64,000 bases of DNA from JBKECY01 sp047975025. GTDB taxonomy: Bacteria > Bacillota > Clostridia > Lachnospirales > Lachnospiraceae. Positions 51,379-60,059 of the stretch are shown piece by piece; within the stretch, counting starts at the first letter, position 1; the number at the start of each line of letters is the position of its first letter. The stretch is taken from contig JBKECY010000050.1 in NCBI GenBank assembly GCA_047975025.1, positions 168,917 through 232,916 on the forward strand, given 5' to 3'. The notes beneath the pieces are model-generated. The model saw only the letters and a list, made by a program, of their open reading frames with translations, did no database searches and was not told where the DNA came from. A program made the translations under genes and the position numbers.

Positions 51379-51774
51379 ATGAACTTAGGGATTATTGCAC
51401 ATAACAGTAAGAAAGTGCTGATTGAAGACTTTTGTATAGCGTATAAGAGCATTCTTGCAAAGCACGAAGTGTATGCAACCGGGACAACCGGCCGACGGAT
51501 AGAAGAAGTGACAAATCTTCATGTTCATAAATTCCTTGCCGGAAGTATTGGTGGAGATAAGCAATTCATGGATATGGTGGAGCGCGGAGACCTGGACATG
51601 GTCATTTTGTTCTACAATCCGGTAATGATAGATAGCAAGGAACCGGACGTCGAGAAGATCGCACGATGCTGTGATCAGTATAACATTCCGGTAGCAACGA
51701 ATATTGCAACTGCTGAGCTTTTGATTCTGGGACTTTCCAGAGGGGATCTGGACTGGAGATATAATCTTAAATGA
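51379..51774 (+). CDS. mgsA: Methylglyoxal synthase
   Basis: Converts dihydroxyacetone phosphate to methylglyoxal and phosphate. 131 residues: I-A-H-N-S-K-K near the start, A-T-G-T-T-G-R phosphate-binding segment, G-D-L-D-M-V-I-L-F containing the catalytic Asp region, and N-I-P-V-A-T-N-I-A-T-A-E. The usual F-W/R-D-P segment after it reads F-Y-N-P. ATG 51379 follows AAGGAGGA. Overlaps rsmD in ATGA. Confidence 0.93.
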   Translation: MNLGIIAHNSKKVLIEDFCIAYKSILAKHEVYATGTTGRRIEEVTNLHVHKFLAGSIGGDKQFMDMVERGDLDMVILFYNPVMIDSKEPDVEKIARCCDQYNIPVATNIATAELLILGLSRGDLDWRYNLK

Positions 51775-52331
51775 GAGTGATCGCAGGCAAAGCAAGAAGA
51801 ATGCCGCTTAAGACCCTGCCGGGGCTGGCTACGAGACCAACCACTGACAGGACCAAGGAAACCTTGTTCAACATTTTGCAGCCCTATATACCGGGTGCAA
51901 GAATGCTGGATCTGTTTGCAGGAAGCGGCGCCATTGGTATCGAAGCATTGAGCAGGGGAGCCTCACATGTTACCTTTATAGATAATAGTGCGCAGGCTAT
52001 TGCCTGTGTCAGAGAGAATTTGGAGTTTACGAACCTGTCATTCGGGGCACATATGATCCGCAGTGAAGTGATGAGCGCTCTAAGCATGCTGTTGCAGCAG
52101 GAGCCATATGACATTGTATTTATGGATCCGCCCTATAAGCAAGGACTTGAAGAGGATGTGTTGTCTTTTCTTTCGAAATCACCGTTGCTTCATGAAGACA
52201 CAATACTGGTAGCCGAAGCTGCAGCAGCTACGGACTTCTCGTATGTTGAGGACTTGGGATTTACGGTACTTAAGCGCAAAGAATATAAGACAAATTTCCA
52301 TATATTTTTACGAAAAAGGCAGGAAGTATAG
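51771..52331 (+). CDS. rsmD: 16S rRNA (guanine966-N2)-methyltransferase RsmD
   Basis: A 186-residue SAM-dependent methyltransferase. R-V-I-A-G-K-A-R and R-P-T-T-D-R-T-K-E-T-L-F-N-I-L at the N-terminus, the SAM-binding L-D-L-F-A-G-S-G-A-I-G-I-E-A-L-S-R-G, and the catalytic D-P-P-Y-K. It modifies 16S rRNA in the small subunit. One base separates its stop from the coaD start. Confidence 0.95.
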   Translation: MRVIAGKARRMPLKTLPGLATRPTTDRTKETLFNILQPYIPGARMLDLFAGSGAIGIEALSRGASHVTFIDNSAQAIACVRENLEFTNLSFGAHMIRSEVMSALSMLLQQEPYDIVFMDPPYKQGLEEDVLSFLSKSPLLHEDTILVAEAAAATDFSYVEDLGFTVLKRKEYKTNFHIFLRKRQEV

Positions 52332-52841
52332 ATGAAGGTAGCAGTATACCCAGGAAGTTTTGACCCGGTGACGTATGGTCATCTGGATGTGATTGTACGA
52401 GCAGGTAATATGTTTGATCAGGTAATCGTCGGAGTTTTGGATAATTCAGTAAAAACCCCGTTGTTTTCTGCACAGGAACGTGTTAATATACTACAAAGAG
52501 CGGTAGAAAACATAGGAAATGTGACAGTTCAGTCATTTAACGGTCTTTCGGTCAATTTTGCCCGGGATTGTGGCTCTAATGTAATCGTGAGAGGACTGCG
52601 GGCAATTACGGATTTTGATTATGAATTGCAGATGGCGCAGACGAACCGAATTCTGGCACCGGATGTGGATACCATCTTTCTCTCGACCAATATTGAATAT
52701 TCTTATCTAAGCTCTACAACATTTAAGGAAGTAGCAGCATTTGGCGGAGATACATCACAATTTGCACCGCAGGTCGTGGTAGATATAGTGAAAGAAAAAA
52801 TGGAGAGTATAAAACGCATTAGTAAGGAGAAAACGTCATGA
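52332..52841 (+). CDS. coaD: Phosphopantetheine adenylyltransferase
   Basis: A 169-residue coenzyme A pathway enzyme joining ATP and 4'-phosphopantetheine. Y-P-G-S-F-D-P-V-T-Y-G-H-L-D is the T/HxGH nucleotidyltransferase motif; R-G-L-R-A-I-T-D-F-D-Y-E and E-Y-S-Y-L-S-S-T complete the active site. Neighbour of rsmD as in most bacteria. Confidence 0.97.
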   Translation: MKVAVYPGSFDPVTYGHLDVIVRAGNMFDQVIVGVLDNSVKTPLFSAQERVNILQRAVENIGNVTVQSFNGLSVNFARDCGSNVIVRGLRAITDFDYELQMAQTNRILAPDVDTIFLSTNIEYSYLSSTTFKEVAAFGGDTSQFAPQVVVDIVKEKMESIKRISKEKTS

Positions 52842-53491
52842 GTAGTAGAATCGAGCAGATTATTGAAGAAATTGAAGAGTATGTAGACAGTTGTAAATTT
52901 CAGCCGTTATCCAGTACCAAAATCGTCGTTAATAAAGAAGAGATTGAAGAATTACTACGTGAGCTAAGATTAAAGACTCCTGATGAAATAAAGAGATACC
53001 AGAAGATTATCAGTAACAAGGATGCGATTCTGGAGGATGCACAGTCGAAATCCGATTCACAGGTTCGTGAATCACAGGCGAAAGCAGAGTCTATTATCCG
53101 CGAAGCGCAGGTCAAGGCGCAGGAGATGGTAACAGAGCATGAGGTTATGCAGCAGGCGTATGCACAGGCCAATACAACAATTAACAGTGCGAATAAGCAG
53201 GCGCAGGAGATTCTTGATTCCGCTACCTCTGATGCGAATAATATAAGATTGCAGGCAATTACCTATACAGATAATCTGCTGAATAACATCGGTGGTGTAT
53301 TGGAGAATACACTGGATGGTGCCGGTGCTAAATACAGAGTATTCCTTGAGTCATTACAGGAATGTCTGGACGTTGTTAACCGCAACCGTCAGGAAATCGC
53401 TCCGCAGACAGCACAGGCAGCAGCCATTTCATCCGCAGGAAGTGCTCCGGAAGCAGACCTGGATGATGAAGATGATGATCTGGATTTATAG
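52838..53491 (+). CDS. Coiled-coil protein next to coaD
   Basis: A 217-residue soluble protein. From about residue 45 to 160 it is an almost uninterrupted helix rich in Ala, Gln, Glu and Ser with heptad spacing (A-Q-S-K-S-D-S-Q-V-R-E-S-Q-A-K-A-E), then a helical segment and a strongly acidic tail (D-D-E-D-D-D-L-D-L). The N-terminus contains I-I-E-E-I-E-E-Y. It resembles proteins loosely annotated as ATPase or DivIVA-like; I see no nucleotide-binding motif. It overlaps coaD by 4 bp and is co-expressed with it. Function unknown; a scaffold role is possible. Confidence 0.7.
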   Translation: MSSRIEQIIEEIEEYVDSCKFQPLSSTKIVVNKEEIEELLRELRLKTPDEIKRYQKIISNKDAILEDAQSKSDSQVRESQAKAESIIREAQVKAQEMVTEHEVMQQAYAQANTTINSANKQAQEILDSATSDANNIRLQAITYTDNLLNNIGGVLENTLDGAGAKYRVFLESLQECLDVVNRNRQEIAPQTAQAAAISSAGSAPEADLDDEDDDLDL

Positions 53492-53531
53492 GCTGTATCT
53501 GAATAGTAACAATCATAGTAAGGATGAATCT

Positions 53532-53565
53532 AAGACATTTATCGTATAATAGCGATGAATGTCTT
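53532..53565 (+). terminator. Probable terminator of the mgsA–coaD operon
   Basis: 13-base arms (53532-53544 and 53553-53565) with one G-U, loop TATAATAG, followed by a short T-rich stretch. The TATAAT in the loop lacks a -35 and is not taken as a promoter. Confidence 0.6.
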
Positions 53566-53593
53566 TAGTTTACGCTGGGATAAGGAGAAGCAT

Positions 53594-55039
53594 ATGATAT
53601 TGGAAAACAAGGCATCCAGACGGGTAGGATTTTATTTTGAAGAAATAGCAACGATACCACATGGCTCCGGTGACTGCGGACATATGGCCGAGTATCTGAT
53701 TACATTTGCCAAGGCGCATGATCTGACATATTATGTGGATGATTCTTACAATGTTGTGATTTACAAACCGGCCGCACCCGGTTATGAAGAAGCACCGACC
53801 GTGATTCTCCAGGGACACATGGATATGGTGTGCGAGAAAACACCGCAGAGCCGTCATGATTTTAGTACGGACCCTCTGCAGCTGCTGGTGCAAGGAGATG
53901 AACTTTCTGCCGTAGATACGACACTTGGTGCGGACGACGGTATTGCCGTTGCCTATATGCTGGCGATTTTGGAAGAGACGGCGTATCAGCATCCGGCACT
54001 TGAAGCGGTCTTCACGTCGGATGAAGAGATCGGTCTGCTCGGAGCCGCGGCACTGGATTGTTCGGTATTACAGGGACGGTTATTAATCAATCTCGATTCA
54101 GAGGAAGAAGGAGAGCTTCTGGCAGGGTGTGCCGGAGGTGCGACGGTGATTGCATCTCTGCCGATGGAACGAGTTGCAAAAACAGCACATGAAGTGACGA
54201 TTCGTGTCAGCGGTCTTGTAGGCGGACATTCCGGAACCGAGATCGATCAGCATCGGGCGAATGCCAATATGCTGATGGCGCGAGTACTTTTTGAAATGAG
54301 CCAGACAGTAGAATTCCATCTGGTCAGTCTGCGAGGCGGACAAAAGGAGAATGCGATTACCAGAGAATGTACAGCCGTTGTGCTGATAGCAGAGGATGAG
54401 ATTGCAGCTGTACAGGCAGCGGTATCCAAGCTGGAGACAGCGTTTGCTCGTGAGTATCTGGGAATCGAAGAAGGTATCCGGGTGACAGCTGACGTCCAGT
54501 CGGAGACAACACAGCAGGTACTGACACCCGGGAGCTTGCACAGACTGATCTTCTTCCTGACGAATCTGCCGAATGGAATACAGAAAATGAGCGGTACGAT
54601 GGCCGGGCTGCCCGAGACATCGTCGAATCCGGGGATTGTCACACTGCGGGATACGGAGCTGGTCACGCAGTCCGGTGTGAGAAGTTCTATTGAGTCATCC
54701 AGAGACTATCTGGTGCAGAAAATCGAATATCTGGCGGAATTCATGGGCGGGGAAATTGAGGTCAAAGGCCTGTATCCGGCTTGGGAATTCCGGGAACATT
54801 CAAGTCTTCGGGAGATAATGTCCGCTGTCTATCAGCAGGAGTTCGGTCGCGAGCTGCACATCCATGCCGTACATGCAGGCCTTGAATGCGGGATTTTCTA
54901 TGAGAAAATACCAGGGCTGGACTGCGTATCCATCGGCCCGGATATGAAGGGTGTACACACCACAGAGGAGCATTTGTCACTGGCTTCCACAGAACATGTA
55001 TGGCTCTTTTTACGGAAGACGCTGGAGAGTATAAAATAA
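53594..55039 (+). CDS. pepD: Aminoacyl-histidine dipeptidase (PepD/carnosinase type)
   Basis: A 481-residue metallopeptidase of family M20. Metal site segments: L-Q-G-H-M-D-M-V, T-L-G-A-D-D-G-I-A-V, S-D-E-E-I-G, N-L-D-S-E-E-E-G-E, and the C-terminal H-A-V-H-A-G-L-E-C-G. The lid insert G-G-H-S-G-T-E-I is as in PepD. It cleaves Xaa-His and other dipeptides in the cytoplasm. ATG 53594 follows AAGGAGAA; the ATG at 53555 lies inside the preceding hairpin. Confidence 0.93.
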   Translation: MILENKASRRVGFYFEEIATIPHGSGDCGHMAEYLITFAKAHDLTYYVDDSYNVVIYKPAAPGYEEAPTVILQGHMDMVCEKTPQSRHDFSTDPLQLLVQGDELSAVDTTLGADDGIAVAYMLAILEETAYQHPALEAVFTSDEEIGLLGAAALDCSVLQGRLLINLDSEEEGELLAGCAGGATVIASLPMERVAKTAHEVTIRVSGLVGGHSGTEIDQHRANANMLMARVLFEMSQTVEFHLVSLRGGQKENAITRECTAVVLIAEDEIAAVQAAVSKLETAFAREYLGIEEGIRVTADVQSETTQQVLTPGSLHRLIFFLTNLPNGIQKMSGTMAGLPETSSNPGIVTLRDTELVTQSGVRSSIESSRDYLVQKIEYLAEFMGGEIEVKGLYPAWEFREHSSLREIMSAVYQQEFGRELHIHAVHAGLECGIFYEKIPGLDCVSIGPDMKGVHTTEEHLSLASTEHVWLFLRKTLESIK

Positions 55040-55069
55040 AGGCCGAAAGTGGTTTTTGATAAAGATATA

Positions 55070-55078
55070 TGATATAAT
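55070..55078 (+). promoter_or_regulatory. Extended -10 promoter of the alarmone synthetase gene
   Basis: TGA-TATAAT at 55070-55078, about 50 bp ahead of the ATG. The -35 region is poor (TGGTTT). Confidence 0.55.
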
Positions 55079-55128
55079 CCAATGGAGCAGGCAACTGCTG
55101 GTAAGGATAGACCGAAAGAAGGTGTTAT

Positions 55129-55950
55129 ATGCAGTTACCACTTTGGAGAAATCTGTTAAGCCCCTATGAGCTTGCCGTACAGGAGCTGGTGGCAAAATTC
55201 AACCATATAATCACAGAGCATAAGCAGCATGATCTGTATCCGCCGATTGAGTTTGTATCCGGGCGTGTGAAGCGGATTTCCAGTATATTGGAAAAAATGC
55301 AGAGAAAAAACATTTCTTTTCCGCGAATGGAAGAGGAAATTGAAGATATTGCAGGTATTCGCATTATCTGCCAGTTTGAAGAAGATATTGCAGTCGTGGC
55401 AGGAATCATTGCCAAACGCAGCGATATGGAAATCAAAAGTGAAAAAGATTATCTCAAGAATACAAAAGACAGTGGATACCGCAGCTATCATCTGATTATT
55501 TATTATGTGGTCGAGACGCTTGAAGGCCCCAAGAAGTTACAGGTGGAGCTTCAGATACGGACTCTGGCGATGAACTTTTGGGCGACAATCGAGCACTCAC
55601 TGCAATATAAATACAAAGGCAGTATGCCGCAGAAAGTCAGTGAACGGCTCAGCAAAGTATCCGAAGCCATTATGTCCTTGGACAAGGAGATGTCTGAAGC
55701 CAGGAATGACATTATGGATGCACAGTATTCACGCTATGAGAAGTCGGCAGTCGTTGCCAACATCTTATGCAGTATTGAGAACCTGTTCTACGTAGCGAAT
55801 AAGCGGGAGGTCATCAAAATCCAGGACGAATTTCTGGAGATTTATGACAGCGGAGATTTCAAGCGGCTGCAGCGTTTTGATCAGCAGCTGGATCTAATCG
55901 CAGAAGGCTACCGGGCACAGGATCTGGCAATGGAGAGACATGAGGAATAA
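55129..55950 (+). CDS. Small alarmone synthetase (GTP pyrophosphokinase family, RelQ-like)
   Basis: A 273-residue RelA/SpoT-type synthetase domain protein without hydrolase or TGS domains. G-R-V-K-R-I-S-S-I-L-E-K, D-I-A-G-I-R-I-I-C-Q-F (Mg-binding Asp), K-D-S-G-Y-R-S-Y-H-L-I and V-E-L-Q-I-R-T-L-A-M-N-F-W-A are the synthetase motifs. It makes (p)ppGpp or pGpp from ATP and guanine nucleotides. The RBS is AAGAAGGTG. It shares a transcript with the HAD phosphatase and pseudouridine synthase genes. Confidence 0.9.
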   Translation: MQLPLWRNLLSPYELAVQELVAKFNHIITEHKQHDLYPPIEFVSGRVKRISSILEKMQRKNISFPRMEEEIEDIAGIRIICQFEEDIAVVAGIIAKRSDMEIKSEKDYLKNTKDSGYRSYHLIIYYVVETLEGPKKLQVELQIRTLAMNFWATIEHSLQYKYKGSMPQKVSERLSKVSEAIMSLDKEMSEARNDIMDAQYSRYEKSAVVANILCSIENLFYVANKREVIKIQDEFLEIYDSGDFKRLQRFDQQLDLIAEGYRAQDLAMERHEE

Positions 55951-55951
55951 T

Positions 55952-56632
55952 ATGCTGGATAATAAAAGGGCCGCCCTTTTTGATTTGGACGGCACATTGG
56001 TGGATTCCATGTGGATCTGGGGAGCCATTGATATTGATTTTCTCGCCGCATATGGACTGGATGTCCCGCCGGGACTGCAGCAGACCATCGAAGGCATGTC
56101 TTTTTCTGAAGTCGCACAGTATTTCAAAGAGCGCTTTGCACTTTCCCAGTCGACGGATGAAATCAAACATGAATGGATTACCATGGCAGAGGAGAAATAC
56201 CGGCTGGAAGTACCGTTAAAAGCGGGGGTCATCGAAGTACTGCCTTTCTTAAAAAGTAAAAATATGAAGCTTGCAGTGGCATCCAGCAACAGTATGCAGC
56301 TGGTAGAAAAAGTGCTGGAAGCGCATGCTATTACGGAATACTTTGACTGCATTCTTACTTCTTGTGAAGTGCCCAGAGGCAAGCCTGCCCCGGATGTGTA
56401 TCTGGAGGCTGCCCGGAGGCTGCAGGTGGCACCGGAGCACTGCATTGTCTATGAAGATATTCCTTCGGGACTGATGGCAGGCAATGCGGCGCGGATGCAG
56501 ACCTGTGCAGTATACGACAGGCATAGTCAGCCACAGGAAGCACAGATTAGAAGACTGGCAAGTTACTACATTCATTCGTTCAATGAAGTGATTAGCGGTC
56601 AATATGAAATTTTGGGAACGGACAGCATATGA
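55952..56632 (+). CDS. HAD-family sugar-phosphate phosphatase / phosphoglucomutase-like
   Basis: A 226-residue HAD hydrolase. Motif I is F-D-L-D-G-T-L-V-D-S, motif II V-A-S-S-N-S, the lysine is in P-R-G-K-P-A-P-D, and motif III is Y-E-D-I-P-S-G. The alpha-helical cap of class I beta-phosphoglucomutase-like enzymes follows motif I. The substrate is not predictable. ATG 55952 follows TGAGGA just after the preceding stop; its own stop overlaps the next ATG. Confidence 0.87.
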   Translation: MLDNKRAALFDLDGTLVDSMWIWGAIDIDFLAAYGLDVPPGLQQTIEGMSFSEVAQYFKERFALSQSTDEIKHEWITMAEEKYRLEVPLKAGVIEVLPFLKSKNMKLAVASSNSMQLVEKVLEAHAITEYFDCILTSCEVPRGKPAPDVYLEAARRLQVAPEHCIVYEDIPSGLMAGNAARMQTCAVYDRHSQPQEAQIRRLASYYIHSFNEVISGQYEILGTDSI

Positions 56633-57648
56633 TAGAGAAAAGCATCGGTGCCAATGAAGCAGGCCAGCGAACAGATAAATACCTTGCGAAGTTACTGGAC
56701 CGCGCTCCCGCAGGTTTTATCTATAAGATGATACGCAAGAAAAATATCACCTGCAATAAAAAGAAGATTCGTCCGGAAGAGTTTCTGCAGTCCGGAGATA
56801 CGATACAGCTGTTCCTAAGCGATGAAACATTTCAAAAGTTCTCGCGGTCGGCGTTTGTGCCGGTGGCAATGCGGCCGGACATCCTATATGAAGATTCCCA
56901 TGTCCTGCTGGTAAATAAACCACAGGGAATGCTATCCCAGAAAAGTACGGCTTCCGATATTTCAGTCGTGGAAATCATTGTCAGCTATCTGCTGGAGCAA
57001 AAGGAAATGACACAGGAGCAGCTGGCCACGTTCCGGCCGGGCATCTGCAACCGTCTGGACTATAATACCAGCGGAATCGTAGCGGCCGGCAAATCACTGG
57101 AGGCTTTGCAGCAGCTCTCAGGTCTGTTCCGTGACAGGGAAATTGCCAAATACTATCTGTGTGTTGTCAAAGGCATTCTGCGAACACCCGCCTGTCATGA
57201 GGGGTATCTGTACAAGGATATCCGCACGAACCAGGTTCGTATTACGACCCAGGCGGCTGAGGGAGCAGCACAGATTAAGACCGCCTATACGCCTCTGGCA
57301 CATGGACGAAACTGCACGTTGTTAAAAGTCCACCTGATTACGGGGCGGACGCATCAGATACGTGCCCATCTGGCAGCTTTAGGCCATCCGGTCTACGGTG
57401 ATGCCAAGTATGGAGATGCAGGCTTGAATAAAGAGCTGAAACAGACGTACAAGATAACAGCGCAGATGCTGCATGCATGGAAGCTGATATTTCCTGCAAC
57501 AGACAGAGCGCTGCGCAGTGTATCACAAAAAGAGATTACGGCACCGCTTCCTGAGAATTTTAAGCAGGTAGTAAGAGCCGAACATATAGCAGAGCATATA
57601 GCGGACAAAAGCCTGCTTGCGGCGCTTGAGTTGGGCGACAGGGCTTAG
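56629..57648 (+). CDS. RluA-family pseudouridine synthase
   Basis: A 339-residue RNA-modifying enzyme. The N-terminal S4 domain covers about residues 10-75 (R-T-D-K-Y-L-A-K-L-L and R-K-K-N-I-T-C-N-K-K-K-I). The catalytic domain has C-N-R-L-D-Y-N-T-S-G (catalytic Asp; usual form H-R-L-D-x-x-T-S-G) and T-G-R-T-H-Q-I-R-A-H-L. Target uridine unknown. ATGA overlap with the HAD gene. Confidence 0.9.
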   Translation: MIEKSIGANEAGQRTDKYLAKLLDRAPAGFIYKMIRKKNITCNKKKIRPEEFLQSGDTIQLFLSDETFQKFSRSAFVPVAMRPDILYEDSHVLLVNKPQGMLSQKSTASDISVVEIIVSYLLEQKEMTQEQLATFRPGICNRLDYNTSGIVAAGKSLEALQQLSGLFRDREIAKYYLCVVKGILRTPACHEGYLYKDIRTNQVRITTQAAEGAAQIKTAYTPLAHGRNCTLLKVHLITGRTHQIRAHLAALGHPVYGDAKYGDAGLNKELKQTYKITAQMLHAWKLIFPATDRALRSVSQKEITAPLPENFKQVVRAEHIAEHIADKSLLAALELGDRA

Positions 57649-57723
57649 ACAGACAATACAGCCTATGGCGATTAAGAAAGGGGAAGTAAGGCGGCAGATT
57701 GGGCACCTTACCAAGTATAAAAA

Positions 57724-58299
57724 ATGGCAAAAGGGAAAAAAGTAAATATCAATGAGATCGAAAGAGAATCTTCCATATTCGGTGAGATCTTTGATTATGT
57801 TAAAATGATAGCGATTGTCGTCGTTGTTGTACTGCTGCTTAATAATTTTGTGATTATTAATGCCAGAATTCCATCTGAATCCATGGAACAGACGATTATG
57901 ACCGGAGACCGTATCTTTGGCTTTCGACTGGCCTATACATTCGATACGCCTGAGAGATATGATATAGTTATCTTCAAATTCCCGGATGATCCGGAGCAAA
58001 AGGAACTGTTTATCAAACGAGTGATCGGCCTTCCGGGAGAAACCGTCAACATTGTTGATGGCAAGGTGTACATCAATGATTCACAGGAACCACTTGACGA
58101 CAGCTTCTGTCCGGAGGTACCCGTAGGCGACTATGGACCTTATACAGTACCGGCAGACAGCTATTTCATGCTGGGAGATAACCGTAACTGGTCCAAGGAT
58201 TCACGCTTCTGGACGAATACGTTCGTAAGAAAGGATCAGCTCGTCGGCAAGGCAATCCTTCGGTATTTCCCGTTTAACGAAATCAAAATCATAGAATAG
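57724..58299 (+). CDS. lepB: Signal peptidase I
   Basis: A 191-residue type I signal peptidase. One N-terminal helix lies at about residues 27-47 (I-A-I-V-V-V-V-V-L-L-L-N). The catalytic Ser is in R-I-P-S-E-S-M-E-Q-T and the general-base Lys in F-I-K-R-V-I-G-L-P-G-E; G-D-N-R-N-W-S-K-D-S-R is box E. It cleaves Sec signal peptides outside the membrane. The ribosome site before ATG 57724 is weak, and a small GTAAGG/CCTTAC hairpin lies at 57686-57711. Confidence 0.94.
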   Translation: MAKGKKVNINEIERESSIFGEIFDYVKMIAIVVVVVLLLNNFVIINARIPSESMEQTIMTGDRIFGFRLAYTFDTPERYDIVIFKFPDDPEQKELFIKRVIGLPGETVNIVDGKVYINDSQEPLDDSFCPEVPVGDYGPYTVPADSYFMLGDNRNWSKDSRFWTNTFVRKDQLVGKAILRYFPFNEIKIIE

Positions 58300-58323
58300 T
58301 CTTATAGAAAGCAGGCAGATACG

Positions 58324-58857
58324 ATGGCGACGTGGGCAACAAGAGGACTGCGGGGCTCGACTCTGGAGGAACTCATCAACAGAACAAATGAACAATATGC
58401 ACAGCAGGGGCTGGCGCTGATCAACAAGATTCCGACGCCTATCACCCCAATGCGTATTGACAAGGATAACCGGCAGATCACACTTGCCTACTTTGAAGAA
58501 AAAAGTACGGTGGACTATCTGGGTGTTGTCCAGGGCATTCCGGTATGCTTTGATGCCAAAGAATGCTGTCATACGACCTTTCCGCTTGCGAACATACATG
58601 CCCATCAGCTGGCCTACATGAAAGCCTTTGAGACACAGCAGGGAGTTGCTTTTTTGCTGCTGTATTTTCAAAAAGAAGATGTATTTTATTATATGACACT
58701 GTCAGAGTTAGTCTATTTCTGGGAGCGTAGAGAAAACGGAGGCCGTAAGAGCTTCCGTTTTGACGAATTGAACACTTCGTTCATACTGGGGACACAGTCG
58801 GGAATTCTCGTGCCATACCTTCAGGGAATCCAAAAAGATTTGGAATTGCGGGATTGA
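58324..58857 (+). CDS. recU: Holliday junction resolvase RecU
   Basis: A 177-residue Firmicute resolvase. R-G-L-R-G-S-T-L-E-E-L-I-N, E-E-K-S-T-V-D-Y-L-G and F-D-A-K-E-C carry the acidic nuclease residues, with H-Q-L-A-Y-M and F-Y-Y-M following. It resolves junctions processed by RuvAB, encoded at 39975-41579. Its stop codon lies in the -35 of the histidine operon promoter. Confidence 0.92.
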   Translation: MATWATRGLRGSTLEELINRTNEQYAQQGLALINKIPTPITPMRIDKDNRQITLAYFEEKSTVDYLGVVQGIPVCFDAKECCHTTFPLANIHAHQLAYMKAFETQQGVAFLLLYFQKEDVFYYMTLSELVYFWERRENGGRKSFRFDELNTSFILGTQSGILVPYLQGIQKDLELRD

Positions 58858-58882
58858 CTTTTAGAAAGGTATGAATTATAAT
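58854..58882 (+). promoter_or_regulatory. Promoter of the histidine operon
   Basis: TTGACT (58854-58859), a 17-bp spacer and a perfect TATAAT (58877-58882). Confidence 0.8.
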
Positions 58883-58898
58883 CTAAATAATTTATATC

Positions 58899-58925
58899 GC
58901 TACCAAGGTAGCGCGTTATCACGCT
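58899..58925 (+). promoter_or_regulatory. Two overlapping hairpins in the short hisZ leader
   Basis: GCTACC/GGTAGC (58899-58912) and AGCG/CGCT (58910-58925) share bases 58910-58912, so only one can form fully. The leader is too short for a T-box and has no histidine-rich leader peptide. Confidence 0.3.
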
Positions 58926-58943
58926 AAAGCAAAAGGAGATATT

Positions 58944-60059
58944 ATGCAGAAGATTTTACATACGCCGGATGGAGTCAGAGATGTATACAACAGTGAATGT
59001 GCGAAGAAGCGCCGCCTGCGCCATCGCATCCATCGTGTCTTTGAGCAGTTTGGCTATCAGGACATAGAGACACCGACCTTTGAATTCTTTGATGTGTTCA
59101 GCCGGGAAATTGGTACGGTTCCCTCCAGAGATTTATACAAATTCTTCGATCGTGAGGGCAATACGCTCGTGCTGCGACCCGACTTTACGCCATCCATCGC
59201 ACGTGCGGCCTCTATGTATTTTACAGAGGAGAAGAATCCGATTCGCCTGTGTTATCAGGGCAATACGTTCGTGAACAATTCCAGTTTTCAGGGCAGGTTA
59301 AAAGAAGCGACGGAGATGGGAGTCGAGTTCCTTGGAGATTCCTCTGTTGAAAGCGATGCGGAGATACTGGCACTTACAGTGGAGCTGATCAAAAAGGCGG
59401 GGCTGGCAGATTTTCAGATCAGTGTCGGCCATGTGGCATTCTTTAATACGCTGGTCGAAGAGGCGGGGCTTACGGAAGAGACACAGACCACCTTGCGCGA
59501 ACTGATTGAGAATAAAAACTACTTTGGTGTAGAGGAACTGGTGAAAAAGCAGAATCTTTCCTCCGACCTGGAGTCTGCACTGCTGCATCTGCCGCAGCTG
59601 TATGGCTCTACGGAGATTTTTGATAAGGCACGGCAGATTACCGGCAATCAGAAAGCACTCGAAGTACTGACACAGTTAGAGGAGCTCTATAAAATACTGA
59701 GTTTTTATGGCTGTGAGAACTATATCTCGTTCGACCTTGGCATGCTGACACAATACAGGTATTACACTGGAATTATCTTCCAGGCGTATACCTACGGTAC
59801 CGGTGATTCCATAGTCAAAGGCGGCCGTTATGACAGCCTGCTGGCACATTTCGGACATTCAACGCCTGCCATTGGTTTTGCCATCGTGATTGAGAACCTG
59901 ATGAAGGCTCTGTCCCGTCAGGAAATTGAGCTGGAAGGACTGGCGGAACTGGAAATCATTACCTTCACCGAGGAAACCAAACAAAAAGCGATTGAGAAGG
60001 CCATGAAACTGCGTGCCAGAGGAGTCAATGTCGAGCTTAGGAAAGAGGATACAGTATGA
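58944..60059 (+). CDS. hisZ: ATP phosphoribosyltransferase regulatory subunit HisZ
   Basis: A 371-residue histidyl-tRNA synthetase paralogue needed by short HisG. Class II motif 2/3 remnants: T-P-D-G-V-R-D, L-R-P-D-F-T-P-S-I-A-R-A and the C-terminal G-G-R-Y-D-S-L-L-A-H-F-G. The HisRS anticodon domain is missing, and the final ~45 residues are short. RBS AAAAGGAG. It overlaps hisG by 4 bp, giving coordinated synthesis of the hetero-octameric enzyme. Confidence 0.93.
   Translation: MQKILHTPDGVRDVYNSECAKKRRLRHRIHRVFEQFGYQDIETPTFEFFDVFSREIGTVPSRDLYKFFDREGNTLVLRPDFTPSIARAASMYFTEEKNPIRLCYQGNTFVNNSSFQGRLKEATEMGVEFLGDSSVESDAEILALTVELIKKAGLADFQISVGHVAFFNTLVEEAGLTEETQTTLRELIENKNYFGVEELVKKQNLSSDLESALLHLPQLYGSTEIFDKARQITGNQKALEVLTQLEELYKILSFYGCENYISFDLGMLTQYRYYTGIIFQAYTYGTGDSIVKGGRYDSLLAHFGHSTPAIGFAIVIENLMKALSRQEIELEGLAELEIITFTEETKQKAIEKAMKLRARGVNVELRKEDTV

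Noticed and set aside
53545..53550. TATAAT ahead of pepD as a promoter
   Set aside because: It lies in the loop of a 13-bp hairpin and has no -35 at 16-18 bp.
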